A stretch of 56,404 bases of DNA from a virus, in the IMG/VR virus record IMGVR_UViG_3300012359_000004, positions 1 to 56,404 of that record, one strand, 5' to 3'. Every line of letters starts with the position of its first letter. Positions within the stretch are counted from its first letter, which is position 1. The notes under the pieces were generated by a model. It was not told the DNA's origin. It made no database searches and worked only from the letters and a program-made list of their open reading frames with translations. The position numbers and the translations under genes are program-made. Positions 22,115 through 29,203 of the stretch are shown in pieces.

Positions 22115-22477
22115 ATGGCGGAGTGGAAACAGAGGGTAAAGGATATGTTGTTTGATGTATTGTGTCTGCTCCGTCCAACGGAGCGGCCCAGCGAGACGGA
22201 GCTCATAGCCTACGGCAAGGAAATGGAGCGACGGCAACACATGAAAGCGAGCGTGTGGATTGACCCAGCAGTCAAGCCGTGCGCCTATCCACAAGTGGCC
22301 GCATACGAGCCGCCACAGCGTACGACCGACCCGGTGAAAGTGCCGCCCTATCCACATGGCGCGTACTTTCTCCAGGAGAGGAAGCGCTACACGCGGCTCG
22401 TGGATACCGAGACACAAGGATTGCAGGCTCTCACGCAAGAACGAATGCAAGAATTGCTGAGAAAGGTGGAACCGTGA
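22115..22477 (+). CDS. Hypothetical protein, 120 aa
   Basis: Starts MAEWKQRVKDMLFDVLCLLR; helical N-terminus, a Pro-rich middle (CAYPQVAAYEPPQRTTDPVK) and a helical C-terminus. AAAGGGAG precedes. A GTG directly before the ATG is an alternative. Overlaps the next GTG start by GTGA. Confidence 0.55.
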   Translation: MAEWKQRVKDMLFDVLCLLRPTERPSETELIAYGKEMERRQHMKASVWIDPAVKPCAYPQVAAYEPPQRTTDPVKVPPYPHGAYFLQERKRYTRLVDTETQGLQALTQERMQELLRKVEP

Positions 22478-22758
22478 GTAAATGTGCTATGTGCGGTCAG
22501 GTGAAGCATTCTGATATTGAGCCGCACGTGTTTGACAGGACGAAGCGGCTGGTACACATTTGGTGGGATACATCGGTGTGGATATGTCACGAATGCTGGG
22601 TAGATTACCGTGTTGATGCGCTTCTTGCCCCAGTGCGTTTTATGATTTCTAGCAACAGACAATACAGAGGTGAAGAGCCAAGTATGCTTGATCCTGAGCG
22701 CGAGGAAATAGATGTCATTTTTGGGGTAGTAAAAATGCCTAGGGAGTCTAGTGAATGA
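22474..22758 (+). CDS. Zinc-finger-like protein, 94 aa, GTG start
   Basis: Reads (V)SKCAMCGQVKHSDIEPHVF and later WICHECWVDYRVD, two CxxC knuckles about 37 residues apart, a likely zinc finger. GTG overlaps the upstream stop. AAGGTGG lies upstream. Function unknown. Confidence 0.6.
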   Translation: MSKCAMCGQVKHSDIEPHVFDRTKRLVHIWWDTSVWICHECWVDYRVDALLAPVRFMISSNRQYRGEEPSMLDPEREEIDVIFGVVKMPRESSE

Positions 22759-22973
22759 GCACCCACTTTCTTGTGCTCCACGACCAGGACTACGCTACTC
22801 GTGTGCGTCAAGCCATTGCGCGTGATGTGTGCGCGCTATCCAGCGTCGTTCCACCAGTGGAGAAGAAGCAGCCACGACGGAGACAACGCAAGACCAAGCC
22901 GTTGCCACGTTTCCACGACCGGCAAACAGAAGTCGGCACGTATACGACGGTGCCGAGTATGGAGGATAGATGA
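22755..22973 (+). CDS. Basic hypothetical protein, 72 aa
   Basis: Starts MSTHFLVLHDQDYATRVRQA and contains a strongly basic run EKKQPRRRQRKTKPLPRFHD, probably binding nucleic acid. Both ends overlap neighbours by ATGA. Not recognised. Confidence 0.55.
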   Translation: MSTHFLVLHDQDYATRVRQAIARDVCALSSVVPPVEKKQPRRRQRKTKPLPRFHDRQTEVGTYTTVPSMEDR

Positions 22974-23197
22974 GCGGATTACGAGAAAAGTACAAGATCA
23001 GAGAATTTCAGCAGGCTAGATTTGCTCTCGACAGCTACTATACAGCGCTCAATACGCTTGCTTTGCTCATCAAGGCCAACGCTTCCAAAGAGCGTATAGA
23101 CGAGACGGTAATCCAAGCAAAAGAAGCTAGGGCACGACTTGGCAGAGCGATAGGACAATTAGGTTTTACAGTGGAAGATCAGGAGGGTAGCAAGTGA
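22970..23197 (+). CDS. Helical hypothetical protein, 75 aa
   Basis: Starts MSGLREKYKIREFQQARFAL; an all-alpha protein with regular charge spacing. ATG overlaps the upstream stop and the end overlaps the next GTG start. Function unknown. Confidence 0.6.
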   Translation: MSGLREKYKIREFQQARFALDSYYTALNTLALLIKANASKERIDETVIQAKEARARLGRAIGQLGFTVEDQEGSK

Positions 23198-23367
23198 GCG
23201 AACAATACCCAACGCCACAAGAGACGCAGGAATGGCTTGACGAAATTTGGTCATCAGACCCGGACTTGTGGGAATATCTGATGTTCTACGAAGACGAGGA
23301 GCCAGCAAACCTTGATGCACTTGAAGAGAGGCTCTATCTGATGGGAGAACGTGATGAGCGGATCTGA
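23194..23367 (+). CDS. Acidic small protein, 57 aa, GTG start
   Basis: Reads (V)SEQYPTPQETQEWLDEIWS with many Asp/Glu and Trp (DPDLWEYLMFYEDEE). GTG overlaps the previous stop by GTGA, and the end overlaps the next membrane gene. Highly acidic; target unknown. Confidence 0.5.
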   Translation: MSEQYPTPQETQEWLDEIWSSDPDLWEYLMFYEDEEPANLDALEERLYLMGERDERI

Positions 23368-23545
23368 ACTATTTTGGACCACCTATTTTATGCTCAGTGG
23401 GATGATCGTCAATGTTGCACTCGTCATGGCCCTGGCGCTGTTCCTGGTCCTCTGGCTAGTTGGCAAAGTGGAGGATGCCCAGCGACGGCGCAAGCTGTAC
23501 GCGGAGCTGAAGCAATCGTTACTTGATGAGATAGAGAGCAGGTGA
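23354..23545 (+). CDS. Single-pass membrane protein, 63 aa
   Basis: Starts MSGSELFWTTYFMLSGMIVN with one or two hydrophobic helices (VALVMALALFLVLWLVG), then a charged helix. Start lies inside the upstream gene. No family recognised. Confidence 0.55.
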   Translation: MSGSELFWTTYFMLSGMIVNVALVMALALFLVLWLVGKVEDAQRRRKLYAELKQSLLDEIESR

Positions 23546-23548
23546 ACC

Positions 23549-23797
23549 ATGCAGCAGAACGATTTGCGAGGCCACAGCCCGCCACAGTATGAATTGTTTA
23601 TCCGGCGTAGCGACCATGCCGCGCTACTTGTGGAGAAGGTATCACGCCGTCGTATTGCGATTAGGAGCGTGCTAGGGAGCCTCAAGGAGTCGAAAGGTCT
23701 CTTTGTGCTGCTGCGAGACAAACGAAGGGTTACGCCTTATCTGATGGGCGATGAGATTCATTATTGCAGTGAGTTTCCAAAAGAGGATGGACGCTAA
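23549..23797 (+). CDS. Basic hypothetical protein, 82 aa
   Basis: Starts MQQNDLRGHSPPQYELFIRR; basic, beta-rich (GLFVLLRDKRRVTPYLMGDE). The last residues KEDGR and stop are encoded by one arm of a 16-bp inverted repeat. The other arm encodes the EEDGR end of the convergent gene. Last gene of the long plus-strand run from 14707. Confidence 0.6.
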   Translation: MQQNDLRGHSPPQYELFIRRSDHAALLVEKVSRRRIAIRSVLGSLKESKGLFVLLRDKRRVTPYLMGDEIHYCSEFPKEDGR

Positions 23798-23817
23798 TTG
23801 CTAGCGTCCATCCTCTT
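23781..23817. terminator. Bidirectional palindromic terminator encoding both C-termini
   Basis: AAGAGGATGGACGCTA (23781-23796) and its exact inverse (23802-23817) flank a 5-base loop. Both convergent genes end within it, with TAA at 23795-23797 on plus and TAG at 23803-23801 on minus. So both proteins finish EDGR. No clear U-tract; likely blocks read-through in both directions. Confidence 0.7.
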
Positions 23818-24061
23818 CATTTGCGTGGTCAACGGCGCGTCTTCTGCCTCTTGTCGTCCCTACCACATACTGATCAATGTCCACTTTGCGGTAGAGTTTG
23901 CCACGAGCCCCTATCTCGATGCTATCCACCTTGCCAACCCTGGCCAGCCCGCGGGGATAGTTTTTGTCTATCGTGCGACCGCTGTTTTCCGAGAGCCTGA
24001 CCGCGGCCTCCTCCGCGCTGTACCACTCATCAAGATTGATAGCGTGCTGCTTTTTTGCCAT
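23801..24061 (-). CDS. HTH (excisionase/MerR-like) DNA-binding protein 3
   Basis: The 86-aa protein starts MAKKQHAINLDEWYSAEEAA, then VRLSENSGRTIDKNYPRGLA and a wing-like GARGKLYRKVDIDQYVV. This fits the excisionase/HTH_17 pattern. AAGGAA precedes ATG 24061. Its promoter is flanked by a 15-bp perfect inverted repeat, so autorepression is likely. It is divergent from the SWIM-finger gene at 24240. Confidence 0.7.
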   Translation of the reverse strand: MAKKQHAINLDEWYSAEEAAVRLSENSGRTIDKNYPRGLARVGKVDSIEIGARGKLYRKVDIDQYVVGTTRGRRRAVDHANEEDGR

Positions 24062-24081
24062 ATCAGTTCCTTCTAAATCTT

Positions 24082-24128
24082 CAAAAACTCGTTTCGTGTA
24101 TACATTATACCATCGAAACGAGTTTTTG
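24082..24128 (-). promoter_or_regulatory. Promoter bracketed by 15-bp inverted repeat operator
   Basis: CAAAAACTCGTTTCG (24082-24096) and its exact inverse (24114-24128) flank 17 bases that on the minus strand read ATGGTATAATGTATACA, with TATAAT as the -10 (extended by TGG). A dimeric repressor covering both arms would lock the promoter of the HTH gene. Confidence 0.7.
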
Positions 24129-24167
24129 CAAAGTGGCAAATATTGCCTCTAAAATGGCTTAAAGGGC

Positions 24168-24196
24168 TTGACTAATTAGCACGTAACGTGTATACT
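24168..24196 (+). promoter_or_regulatory. Promoter, ACGT-spacer class
   Basis: TTGACT (24168-24173), 17-base spacer with ACGTAACGT, TATACT (24191-24196). Drives the SWIM-finger gene at 24240 and probably the genes to 26152. Same build as 26285, 26986 and 31579. Confidence 0.75.
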
Positions 24197-24239
24197 TAGA
24201 TCAGTGAAGAACACAAAAAACTTTTAGGGGGACAAATCA

Positions 24240-24752
24240 ATGAGCAGCAAGAGCACCATCGCAAAGGTTCAAGGCAAATCGGCACTGCGCCGTACCAATA
24301 TCGGCCCATCGCAGAGCATTCAAGCGTTAATGGTTCGCATCGAATGGACAGACGCGAAAGTGGTTCGCATCGAAGCTCGCAAGGATTTCGTTCTGCAAGC
24401 CTCTACCGTCCAAGTCAAAAAAGGCGACTACAAGGTTCTGGTAGCAGCCCCCGTAAACATTCAAAAGGGCATGGTGATCTACTTCGTAGCCAGTGATGAG
24501 TTTGAAGGCTACTACTACCTGAACCTTTATTCTGAGGCACGATCAAGCTTCAGTTGCACCTGCCCGAAGTCAGCACAGTTCCATCAGCAGTGTTCGCACC
24601 AGAGCGCTGCTATGGACTTCGTGACGAAGAAATATACCAATCGCATCGAGACTGAGCATCGCATTGATGCTGATCTCGACATACATATCAGTGAGGAATT
24701 AGACGTTGCCCGTCGTGAACGGCAATTTGAGAATTTAGCGAGTGTTGCATAG
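24240..24752 (+). CDS. SWIM-type zinc-finger protein, 170 aa
   Basis: The sequence SCTCPKSAQFHQQCSHQ gives Cys106, Cys108, Cys118 and His120, the C-x-C-x(n)-C-x-H pattern of SWIM fingers, which bind DNA or proteins. An N-terminal basic region (IAKVQGKSALRRTNIG) and beta-rich middle precede it; the C-terminus is charged. AGGGGG lies 9 bases before the ATG. Own promoter at 24168. Exact role unknown. Confidence 0.75.
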   Translation: MSSKSTIAKVQGKSALRRTNIGPSQSIQALMVRIEWTDAKVVRIEARKDFVLQASTVQVKKGDYKVLVAAPVNIQKGMVIYFVASDEFEGYYYLNLYSEARSSFSCTCPKSAQFHQQCSHQSAAMDFVTKKYTNRIETEHRIDADLDIHISEELDVARRERQFENLASVA

Positions 24753-24771
24753 TAAAGAAAGGGATTTTGAA

Positions 24772-25116
24772 ATGAGCACAGTTGAGCAGAAGCAAGCCGA
24801 GTTAGAAGCAGCGTGGGCAGCATTGCAGAGCGTGCCCAGCTACGTGGAACGCTTAGCTAATGTGGTAGAGTATCCCGTTTGCAAGCGATGCAAGCGGCCA
24901 ATTGAGCAGTCTATTGAAGGTGAGTTGATTTGTAATCTGTGTTGGGAGCAAGGCCAGATGAGTGATGAGGAGAGGGAGCAATATAGGCTTATAGAGGAAT
25001 GCCGCAAAGAGCAATGGGAAGAAGCGAAGCGGCTTCAAGCAGAAAAGAAGTGCTTCGTATGTGAGGAGACTATCAACAATAGTCCAGTCGGGCATAAGTG
25101 TTGGTATCTGGCATAG
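24772..25116 (+). CDS. Double zinc-knuckle protein, 114 aa
   Basis: Starts MSTVEQKQAELEAAWAALQS. VCKRCKRPIEQ with LICNLCWEQ forms a four-Cys zinc ribbon, and KCFVCEE with HKCWYLA at the C-terminus forms another Cys/His cluster. AAAGGGA lies before ATG. Likely nucleic-acid binding adaptor; family not named. Confidence 0.65.
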   Translation: MSTVEQKQAELEAAWAALQSVPSYVERLANVVEYPVCKRCKRPIEQSIEGELICNLCWEQGQMSDEEREQYRLIEECRKEQWEEAKRLQAEKKCFVCEETINNSPVGHKCWYLA

Positions 25117-25161
25117 TAGTTTGCCACGAATGTCGGCAGGCAGAGAAAATGAGGTAAAGTT

Positions 25162-25842
25162 ATGGCAACGGCAAATACACGAGTCGTCAATGGGGTAAAT
25201 ACGCGCCTATTGCATAATAAAGATTACGTTGAGGTGAATGAGAGGGTGCGTATCTTGCACGCTCTAAGGAAGTCAGGGGAGATCAAAGAATTCGAGATGC
25301 TGAAAAGTGAGCCCTTTGAAATTGCTGGCAGGTTAGTATGGATAGTCTCTGCAAAAGTTGATGGTATGCTCTATATCGGCAATGCAGAGGTTAAGTTGGA
25401 TGCGCCTAAGAATTCTCCAGATGGTACAAACCCCTTTGAGTGTGCCGAAACGAGTGCATTCGGGCGTATGCTGGCCTTTGCTGGATTAGGAACGGTAGAG
25501 AGCATCGCTAGTTATGATGAGGTGATGCGCGGACAACCCTTTACAGCAGTCATTGAGGAGCCAAAGAACGGCAATAAGGTTGTAGAGGCTAGGCAGATTG
25601 AAGCCCCTCAACCGAAAGTGAATCCAGTAGCTGTGCTTATGCTTCAGGCGAGAGAAGCCAATTTTGTTGTCGGCAATACGAAAGAGGAGCGTATCAAATC
25701 GTGGAATGATCGGCTCCGCGCCGTATTCCAACGTGACATCACCGACCAGGACTTGTACGAGTCGGAAGCGCTACAAGGCACGCTGCGTGATGCCATTGAA
25801 CGCTACGTTGCCAGGAATGCAGCTGCGACGAGCGGGAAGTAG
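25162..25842 (+). CDS. ERF/Rad52-like single-strand annealing protein (probable)
   Basis: The 226-aa protein has NPFECAETSAFGRMLAFAGL followed by GTVESIASYDEVMRG. This strongly recalls the ETSAxGRALxxxGIG...SIASxEEV core of ERF-type phage annealing proteins. The N-terminal part is beta-rich (EIAGRLVWIVSAKVDG). A linker and helical C-terminus follow. It would anneal ssDNA for recombination or circularisation. No partner exonuclease or SSB is evident next to it, so assignment is moderate. Confidence 0.6.
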   Translation: MATANTRVVNGVNTRLLHNKDYVEVNERVRILHALRKSGEIKEFEMLKSEPFEIAGRLVWIVSAKVDGMLYIGNAEVKLDAPKNSPDGTNPFECAETSAFGRMLAFAGLGTVESIASYDEVMRGQPFTAVIEEPKNGNKVVEARQIEAPQPKVNPVAVLMLQAREANFVVGNTKEERIKSWNDRLRAVFQRDITDQDLYESEALQGTLRDAIERYVARNAAATSGK

Positions 25843-25888
25843 CGAATAGCGGCCTGGAGCGTGCCTTAACGCTCCAAAGGAGAAAGAT

Positions 25889-26152
25889 ATGTATCATGAT
25901 TCACAGGGACGCGAAATCGAGGACGCGGAAATGGACAACATGCGCCAATCTTGGCGCGATATCGAGGCACAGGCCAAAGTAGACCTGGAAGCCATAGCAA
26001 CCGACCAGGATGCGTATGCCTTCATCGGGAAATATCTCTCGCGAGATTTGCGCGGCAGGTATCTTGCGATCTATCGCAGTGATAGGCAGGAGATGAATCG
26101 AAGTCCAAAGGAAGCGATAGAGAGCCTTCTATCCCTGCCCCCGTTGGAATGA
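25889..26152 (+). CDS. Hypothetical protein, 87 aa
   Basis: Starts MYHDSQGREIEDAEMDNMRQ; acidic helical protein. A GGAGCG/CGCTCC hairpin (about 25855-25876) precedes AAAGGAGA. Ends before the terminator at 26192. Not recognised. Confidence 0.6.
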   Translation: MYHDSQGREIEDAEMDNMRQSWRDIEAQAKVDLEAIATDQDAYAFIGKYLSRDLRGRYLAIYRSDRQEMNRSPKEAIESLLSLPPLE

Positions 26153-26191
26153 GGTGAACCGCTAAAGAGCCACAACTGAATATCAGGCAGC

Positions 26192-26218
26192 AGCGCACGC
26201 GAGGCTTCGTGCGCTTTT
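26192..26218 (+). terminator. Intrinsic terminator
   Basis: AGCGCACG (26192-26199) pairs with CGTGCGCT (26208-26215) around an 8-base loop and runs into TTTTGT. It ends the 24240-26152 transcript. The rest of the 208-base gap contains the promoter at 26285. Confidence 0.8.
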
Positions 26219-26284
26219 GTGTTGCTCCTCACCATGAATATTTCCCAGCTTTCCCAAATTGCCCCTCTTTTCATCGGCAAAGGC

Positions 26285-26313
26285 TTGACAAATATATACG
26301 TATATATTATAAT
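26285..26313 (+). promoter_or_regulatory. Near-consensus promoter, ACGT-spacer class
   Basis: TTGACA (26285-26290), 17-base spacer ending in the palindrome ATATACGTATAT, TATAAT (26308-26313). Both hexamers are perfect, so it is very strong unless repressed; the TACGTA palindrome inside the spacer is a likely operator. Confidence 0.85.
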
Positions 26314-26360
26314 ATAGGACAGAAGTAAGGGAACACTACAAAATCAAAGGAGAAACACAG

Positions 26361-26570
26361 ATGAAGGCAACACGAGACATGATTGGCAAGACGCTTGTAT
26401 TCCAATTGCGCGATGGTGAAGGTTCTGAATGGGAGCCTGAGTTGCGGGGAAAAGTCCTCCGCATCAGTTTTTCCACCGACAACCCGAATGGGATGGTGGA
26501 AGTGAACAAGCCAGGGAACTGGCAAGAGGATGATGGCGGTGAGTACTGTCGGTTCCTGCGAGTCGAGTAA
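26361..26570 (+). CDS. Hypothetical protein, 69 aa
   Basis: Starts MKATRDMIGKTLVFQLRDGE; small beta-rich protein (GKVLRISFSTDNPNGMVEVN). AAAGGAG is 9 bases before ATG. First gene of the 26285 promoter. Family not recognised. Confidence 0.65.
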   Translation: MKATRDMIGKTLVFQLRDGEGSEWEPELRGKVLRISFSTDNPNGMVEVNKPGNWQEDDGGEYCRFLRVE

Positions 26571-26580
26571 GGAGATTTCA

Positions 26581-26997
26581 ATGGCTATTCATGGACCCCA
26601 TATCGGGGAGTATCGCGTAGCAGATGGGGCAGGCCACATCTATGAGCCTGTTACCATTGAACAAGCTCAGAGGCTATTCCTCCGGCTCAAGTATAGCGGG
26701 TTGGTTCCTGCTGTTCATCAGTGGGATGAGGCTAGTCAGTGCTACGAGTTTTCCGAAGTGCTGACTGATGAGATGGACAGTATCCCTCGTTCAGTGCCAG
26801 GGCGTCCCGTCGAGCGAACGGGCGACTACCAGCGCATCACGCTGGAGATCGAAAAGTCGCTCCTGGCCCGGATTGATGCAATGATTGCTCAGGGAGAAGT
26901 TGAAAGCCGTAGGGCATTTGTTGAGCAAGCGGTAAACGAGTTCTTACGAGTTTTTGAAATCTCGCGAAACTCACCCCAAAAAGGCTTGACAAGTTAG
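26581..26997 (+). CDS. Protein with C-terminal ribbon-helix-helix domain, 138 aa
   Basis: The N-terminal 80 residues are unassigned (YRVADGAGHIYEPVTIEQAQ). The C-terminus has DYQRITLEIEKSLLARIDAM then SRRAFVEQAVNEFLRVF, a strand plus two helices typical of RHH repressors. It may act on the TACGTA-containing promoters. The last codons (KGLTS, stop) are made by the -35 and spacer of the next promoter, so gene and promoter overlap. Confidence 0.7.
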   Translation: MAIHGPHIGEYRVADGAGHIYEPVTIEQAQRLFLRLKYSGLVPAVHQWDEASQCYEFSEVLTDEMDSIPRSVPGRPVERTGDYQRITLEIEKSLLARIDAMIAQGEVESRRAFVEQAVNEFLRVFEISRNSPQKGLTS

Positions 26998-27014
26998 TTA
27001 AATACGTATATAAT
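26986..27014 (+). promoter_or_regulatory. Near-consensus promoter, ACGT-spacer class
   Basis: TTGACA (26986-26991), 17-base spacer containing ATACGTA, TATAAT (27009-27014). The upstream sequence AAAGGCTTGACAA matches that of the promoter at 26285. It overlaps the stop codon of the RHH gene. Confidence 0.85.
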
Positions 27015-27048
27015 TAAGATAAGAACACAGTCAAGAGGAGAAACACAA

Positions 27049-27492
27049 ATGGACATCGATCAGCTGATGAGCAAGCACTCAAGCAACTATTGCTTTCACG
27101 GCGTGCGCTCTGCGACATTGAGTCGTCTGATTGCTCAGAGCAACGGTTCCATCGCCCTTTGGGGGACCGACCACGACGAGCACATTGATAATCAAGATGG
27201 TGAGTTGGATGCCAAGTACGTACAGGGCGAGGGCTTCTTGTACGTAACGGACATCTCCGATCTTGAGATGAGCTTCAATGAGTTCTGTGATGAGGGCGGG
27301 GTAGTCCTGGTACTTGAGAAGCAAGTTGCAGATCCATTTGAATTCATCCATGAGGATGACAGCCGCCAGCACATCATTCAAGTGCAGGAGTGGAAAGTCA
27401 TCGGTAGCCTTCGTCCGGTGGTTGATGAGGATGGCGAAGTGATCGATCAAGAGTGTTTCTCCCTTGACGAAATCTTGAATGAAGAATTTTAG
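27049..27492 (+). CDS. Very acidic hypothetical protein, 147 aa
   Basis: Starts MDIDQLMSKHSSNYCFHGVR. Asp/Glu are frequent throughout (DHDEHIDNQDGELD, FNEFCDEGGVV, VVDEDGEVIDQE, DEILNEEF). Strong own promoter and AGAGGAG ribosome site imply high expression. Strongly acidic small phage proteins are sometimes DNA mimics; no specific family is seen. Confidence 0.65.
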   Translation: MDIDQLMSKHSSNYCFHGVRSATLSRLIAQSNGSIALWGTDHDEHIDNQDGELDAKYVQGEGFLYVTDISDLEMSFNEFCDEGGVVLVLEKQVADPFEFIHEDDSRQHIIQVQEWKVIGSLRPVVDEDGEVIDQECFSLDEILNEEF

Positions 27493-27510
27493 TTCAGAAA
27501 GGAAATGGCA

Positions 27511-27927
27511 ATGAAGGGGTACCGAGTTTGCAGTAAATCAGAGGCCGAGGTTCAACAGGTAGGTAAGTTCTACCGTATACCCTCTACTGTCAAAGTGGTG
27601 CATTCCGCTCATTCTGGTTTTCATGCGACGCTCGTACCTGAGCATTGGCGTCGCATCCTGAACCACCATATGTGCGAACAGGGCTTAGGCTCGCGCTACA
27701 CGCATACTCTCCTGCTCGAAATTCCAGACGATAGCCTTGAGACGATAAGTGACCCGTTGCCAGGGATGGAATATCGCTTAGAGGATGTATCACGGGTCAT
27801 CGTGCGTGGTATTGCTGGCCCTCAGTGGCCTGTACCTGATTGGGTACCTCAACCTAGGCGGGCAATTGACTGGGAGCCCGAGTCAACCCAGTGGAGTACC
27901 AAAGTTTGCAAATGGCAACCAAAGTAG
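27511..27927 (+). CDS. Hypothetical protein, 138 aa
   Basis: Starts MKGYRVCSKSEAEVQQVGKF; a mixed alpha/beta protein with HSAHSGFHATLVPEHW and a Pro/Trp-rich C-terminus (GPQWPVPDWVPQPRRAIDW). AGAAAGGAA is about 7 bases before ATG 27511. Transcribed with the acidic protein. Not recognised. Confidence 0.65.
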   Translation: MKGYRVCSKSEAEVQQVGKFYRIPSTVKVVHSAHSGFHATLVPEHWRRILNHHMCEQGLGSRYTHTLLLEIPDDSLETISDPLPGMEYRLEDVSRVIVRGIAGPQWPVPDWVPQPRRAIDWEPESTQWSTKVCKWQPK

Positions 27928-28009
27928 AATGGCAAAAGAGATGTAATCTAGTCGCCTCGCCCTCCACAGCGAGGCACGCAGCGGCTCTAAGGCCGGGAAG
28001 GACAGGAAG

Positions 28010-28219
28010 ATGACAAAGGACATTATCAATGGTTTTGAATGGTTAATTTTTAGTGAAGATGAGTTGGAAGCGGCTTCGCGTGCCGCTAAAACAGACAACT
28101 TTGTACGTGTTTCCACAACCTGCGATGGGTGTGGAGGCTACATCGAAGCCTCCGTGAAGCACATCCAGGATCGCAATGCCGATCCTGATGAAACTATCAT
28201 GCATGGCTATTGTCGATAG
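28010..28219 (+). CDS. Small CxxC protein, 69 aa
   Basis: Starts MTKDIINGFEWLIFSEDELE, with TTCDGCGGYIEAS and C-terminal HGYCR. Possible zinc site. GCCTCGC/GCGAGGC hairpin upstream and AGGAAG ribosome site. Ends the plus-strand transcript before a bidirectional terminator. Confidence 0.6.
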   Translation: MTKDIINGFEWLIFSEDELEAASRAAKTDNFVRVSTTCDGCGGYIEASVKHIQDRNADPDETIMHGYCR

Positions 28220-28244
28220 TCCAATAGCCAGCCCATCAAGCGGC

Positions 28245-28280
28245 AGAGCCTCCTACCATAGAGCGTAGGAGGCTCTTTCT
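28245..28280. terminator. Bidirectional intrinsic terminator
   Basis: AGAGCCTCCTAC (28245-28256) pairs perfectly with GTAGGAGGCTCT (28265-28276), loop 8, followed by TTCT on plus. It separates the convergent genes ending at 28219 and 28279. Confidence 0.8.
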
Positions 28281-28461
28281 ACGCCGTCTTGCCCCGCTTC
28301 TTTGATAACTGAGCAGTTGGACTTTCAGCAGTCAGTCGCACTGCCAATCTCACCGCATCGGAGGCCGTACTGAGCCCGTACTTGTCCATGATCGTGGCGA
28401 TAGCCTGGGTGTCCACCGCGCCGAGATAATGTGTTTTGCGTTGATAGTTGAGTTTGAGCAT
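28279..28461 (-). CDS. Ribbon-helix-helix-like repressor, 60 aa
   Basis: Reads MLKLNYQRKTHYLGAVDTQA then IATIMDKYGLSTASDAVRLA and VRLTAES, compatible with a short RHH (Arc/CopG) fold. AGGGAGGG precedes ATG 28461. Its upstream region holds a dyad over the -10 (28478-28510), suggesting autorepression. The middle 25 residues closely resemble the C-terminal domain of the adjacent GIY-YIG nuclease. Confidence 0.7.
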   Translation of the reverse strand: MLKLNYQRKTHYLGAVDTQAIATIMDKYGLSTASDAVRLAVRLTAESPTAQLSKKRGKTA

Positions 28462-28477
28462 CGTCCCTCCCTTTCGA

Positions 28478-28510
28478 CATGTACACAAGGTCATGCTGAA
28501 AGTATACATG
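28478..28510 (-). promoter_or_regulatory. Dyad operator over RHH promoter
   Basis: CATGTACAC (28478-28486) and GTATACATG (28502-28510) are inverted copies with one mismatch. On the minus strand the outer arm contains TATACT, a likely -10. Repressor binding here would close the promoter. Confidence 0.5.
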
Positions 28511-28587
28511 ATGACACCCGGAAATGGGACGTTGTGGGACATTGCGAGTGGGATTTGTTGGGGAAATGTTGGGTGTCATGACGGGGA

Positions 28588-28617
28588 CTATGGAGAGACG
28601 GTATTGTCTCTCCATAG
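28588..28617. terminator. 12-bp hairpin after GIY-YIG gene
   Basis: CTATGGAGAGAC (28588-28599) and GTCTCTCCATAG (28606-28617) pair perfectly with a 6-base loop, 8 bases beyond the stop of the minus-strand nuclease. It probably ends or protects that transcript, although the minus strand has no U-tract. Confidence 0.6.
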
Positions 28618-28624
28618 CAGACTT

Positions 28625-29203
28625 TTAGAATAATTCTTGTTGGTTGCCTTTAGTTTTATTTACCTTCTTTACAACACGCAATTCCAGTTGCGTGTCTGTT
28701 GATGCCAGCAATCTTAGAGAAAACCGAATTACATCGCTATCACTCGATAGCCCATAGCGATGTTTGATCGTGTCAATATCTCTATCACTCTGCATGCTAC
28801 TATAAAATGTTCTTCGGGCAATCTGAGACCGATGGGCAAATGAATTTGTATCAAAGGGTTTGGGTTGCGCTCGTTCACCAGACTGATTATTGATAACATT
28901 GGTGATAGAATGTCCTTGCTCTTTATAATAATTCATCCAATATATTTCGCGCATCTCTCCCTGATCTCTTGGCACTTCTTCAACAATGCGCATTTCTGGC
29001 ACCAGCCCCCTTTTTATCAGGCCTTGAATCCAATCCCCTTTTTGAGATCGTGTATGATCGTGCATGTGAGCATTAAATCTACTTTCTGGATGGAGAGATT
29101 TGCCGATGTAGCGTACTTGTTCGGTTTCAGGATCAACAAGTGCATAGATGGAGATGAGGGTTTTGTAATTGCGGTCAGGGGAATTTAATGGTAAACTGTT
29201 CAC
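28625..29203 (-). CDS. GIY-YIG endonuclease with C-terminal RHH-like domain
   Basis: The 192-aa protein has the GIY-YIG core at about residues 15-105: SIYALVDPETEQVRYIGKSL, catalytic Arg in SRFNAHM, and metal-binding Glu in REIYWMNYYKEQ, then NVINN. The C-terminal part (DIDTIKHRYGLSSDSDVIRF SLRLLAST) resembles the neighbouring RHH protein. So a nuclease is fused to a specificity domain. GTG start with AGGAGG upstream, preceded by leader cassette 2. Likely a homing-type nuclease. Confidence 0.85.
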   Translation of the reverse strand: MNSLPLNSPDRNYKTLISIYALVDPETEQVRYIGKSLHPESRFNAHMHDHTRSQKGDWIQGLIKRGLVPEMRIVEEVPRDQGEMREIYWMNYYKEQGHSITNVINNQSGERAQPKPFDTNSFAHRSQIARRTFYSSMQSDRDIDTIKHRYGLSSDSDVIRFSLRLLASTDTQLELRVVKKVNKTKGNQQELF

